From Roseobacter weihaiensis (GTDB taxonomy: Bacteria; Pseudomonadota; Alphaproteobacteria; Rhodobacterales; Rhodobacteraceae): a DNA stretch of 64,000 bases. The notes beneath the pieces are model-generated. The model was not told the origin of the DNA. It saw only the letters and a program-made list of their open reading frames with translations, and ran no database searches. The stretch is taken from NCBI RefSeq assembly GCF_020622345.1, contig NZ_JACNMO010000005.1:124001-188000 (forward strand), written 5' to 3'. Positions 63,803 to 64,000 of this stretch are shown in pieces. The stretch's first letter is position 1; each line of letters starts with the position of its first letter. The position numbers and the translations under genes are program-made.

Positions 63803-64000
63803 ATGCAGATTTACCTTCCCATCGCCGAAGTGTCGGTTAATGCTTTTTTGCTTTTGGGCCTCGGTGGGATTGTCGGCATCTTGTCAGGCATGTTCGGGGT
63901 TGGCGGCGGCTTTCTGATGACGCCGCTGTTGTTTTTCATAGGCATTCCGCCCGCCGTGGCAGTCGCAACCGAAGCAAACCAGATCGTGGCCTCTTCCTTC
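63803..64000 (+). CDS. TauE/SafE-type (TSUP) permease, 3' end outside window
   Basis: From ATG at 63803 the frame is open to the window edge (66 residues). AFLLLGLGGIVGILSGMFGVGGGFLMTPLL with the GGGF motif, then IGIPPAVAVATEANQIVASS, fits the first repeat of sulfite exporter TauE/SafE-family proteins. Transport of sulfonates/sulfite or other anions is typical; here unknown. Confidence 0.8.
   Translation, partial: MQIYLPIAEVSVNAFLLLGLGGIVGILSGMFGVGGGFLMTPLLFFIGIPPAVAVATEANQIVASSF

Overview
The window looks like chromosomal DNA of a marine Roseobacter-group alphaproteobacterium (Rhodobacterales) able to make bacteriochlorophyll. The evidence is an LH2 antenna operon with paired PpsR/CrtJ-type operators, a GcrA cell-cycle regulator, the alphaproteobacterial block yacG / short RNase E/G / maf / infA beside tRNA-Phe, an OpgC-OpgG-OpgH glucan operon and a BMP-family nucleoside-type ABC transporter. 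I cannot name the species.

Layout. 2-1351: end of a DUF2339 membrane protein. 1685-4812 (minus strand): pucB-pucA-pucC followed by a translationally coupled gene for an unrecognised protein with eight exact 25-residue repeats. This fourth gene is the best candidate in the window for something undescribed. 5219-6150: remains of a TIR-domain protein, broken by one stop and one -1 frameshift. 6154-22766: an integrated mobilizable element in the 3' end of tRNA-Phe, bounded by a 19-bp direct repeat, with an integrase, a Ti/RSF1010-type mobilization module (traA, traC, traD, oriT) and an AlpA-like regulator. Its cargo is a methyltransferase / membrane protein / efflux cassette under a divergent LysR gene, a second short recombinase, and a Gabija anti-phage pair (gajA, gajB).

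22751-64000 is core chromosome: tRNA-Phe, RNA processing and translation genes (yacG, RNase E/G, maf, infA, rpmB), CobB-type sirtuin, copper chaperone, meaB, hrpB, argF-argD, gcrA, a ThDP enzyme / CoA-transferase pair, a TTC38-like TPR protein, opgCGH, a YHS / rhodanese pair, capsule export genes kpsT-kpsE with kdsA, an AsmA-like protein, rimO, an M48 lipoprotein protease, a branched-chain aminotransferase, a BLUF photoreceptor, a universal stress protein, nfuA, tsaB-rimI, a complete BMP-type ABC transporter (binding protein, double ATPase, two permeases) and the start of a TauE/SafE permease at the right edge.

Working together: the puc operon adds a peripheral antenna whose alpha subunit carries the Phe44-Leu45 pair typical of blue-shifted LH2. 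The tRNA-Phe island supplies phage defence and a small-molecule methylation/efflux cassette and could be mobilized in trans by a conjugative plasmid. Before the island arrived, the TIR remnant and puc genes would have lain directly downstream of tRNA-Phe.
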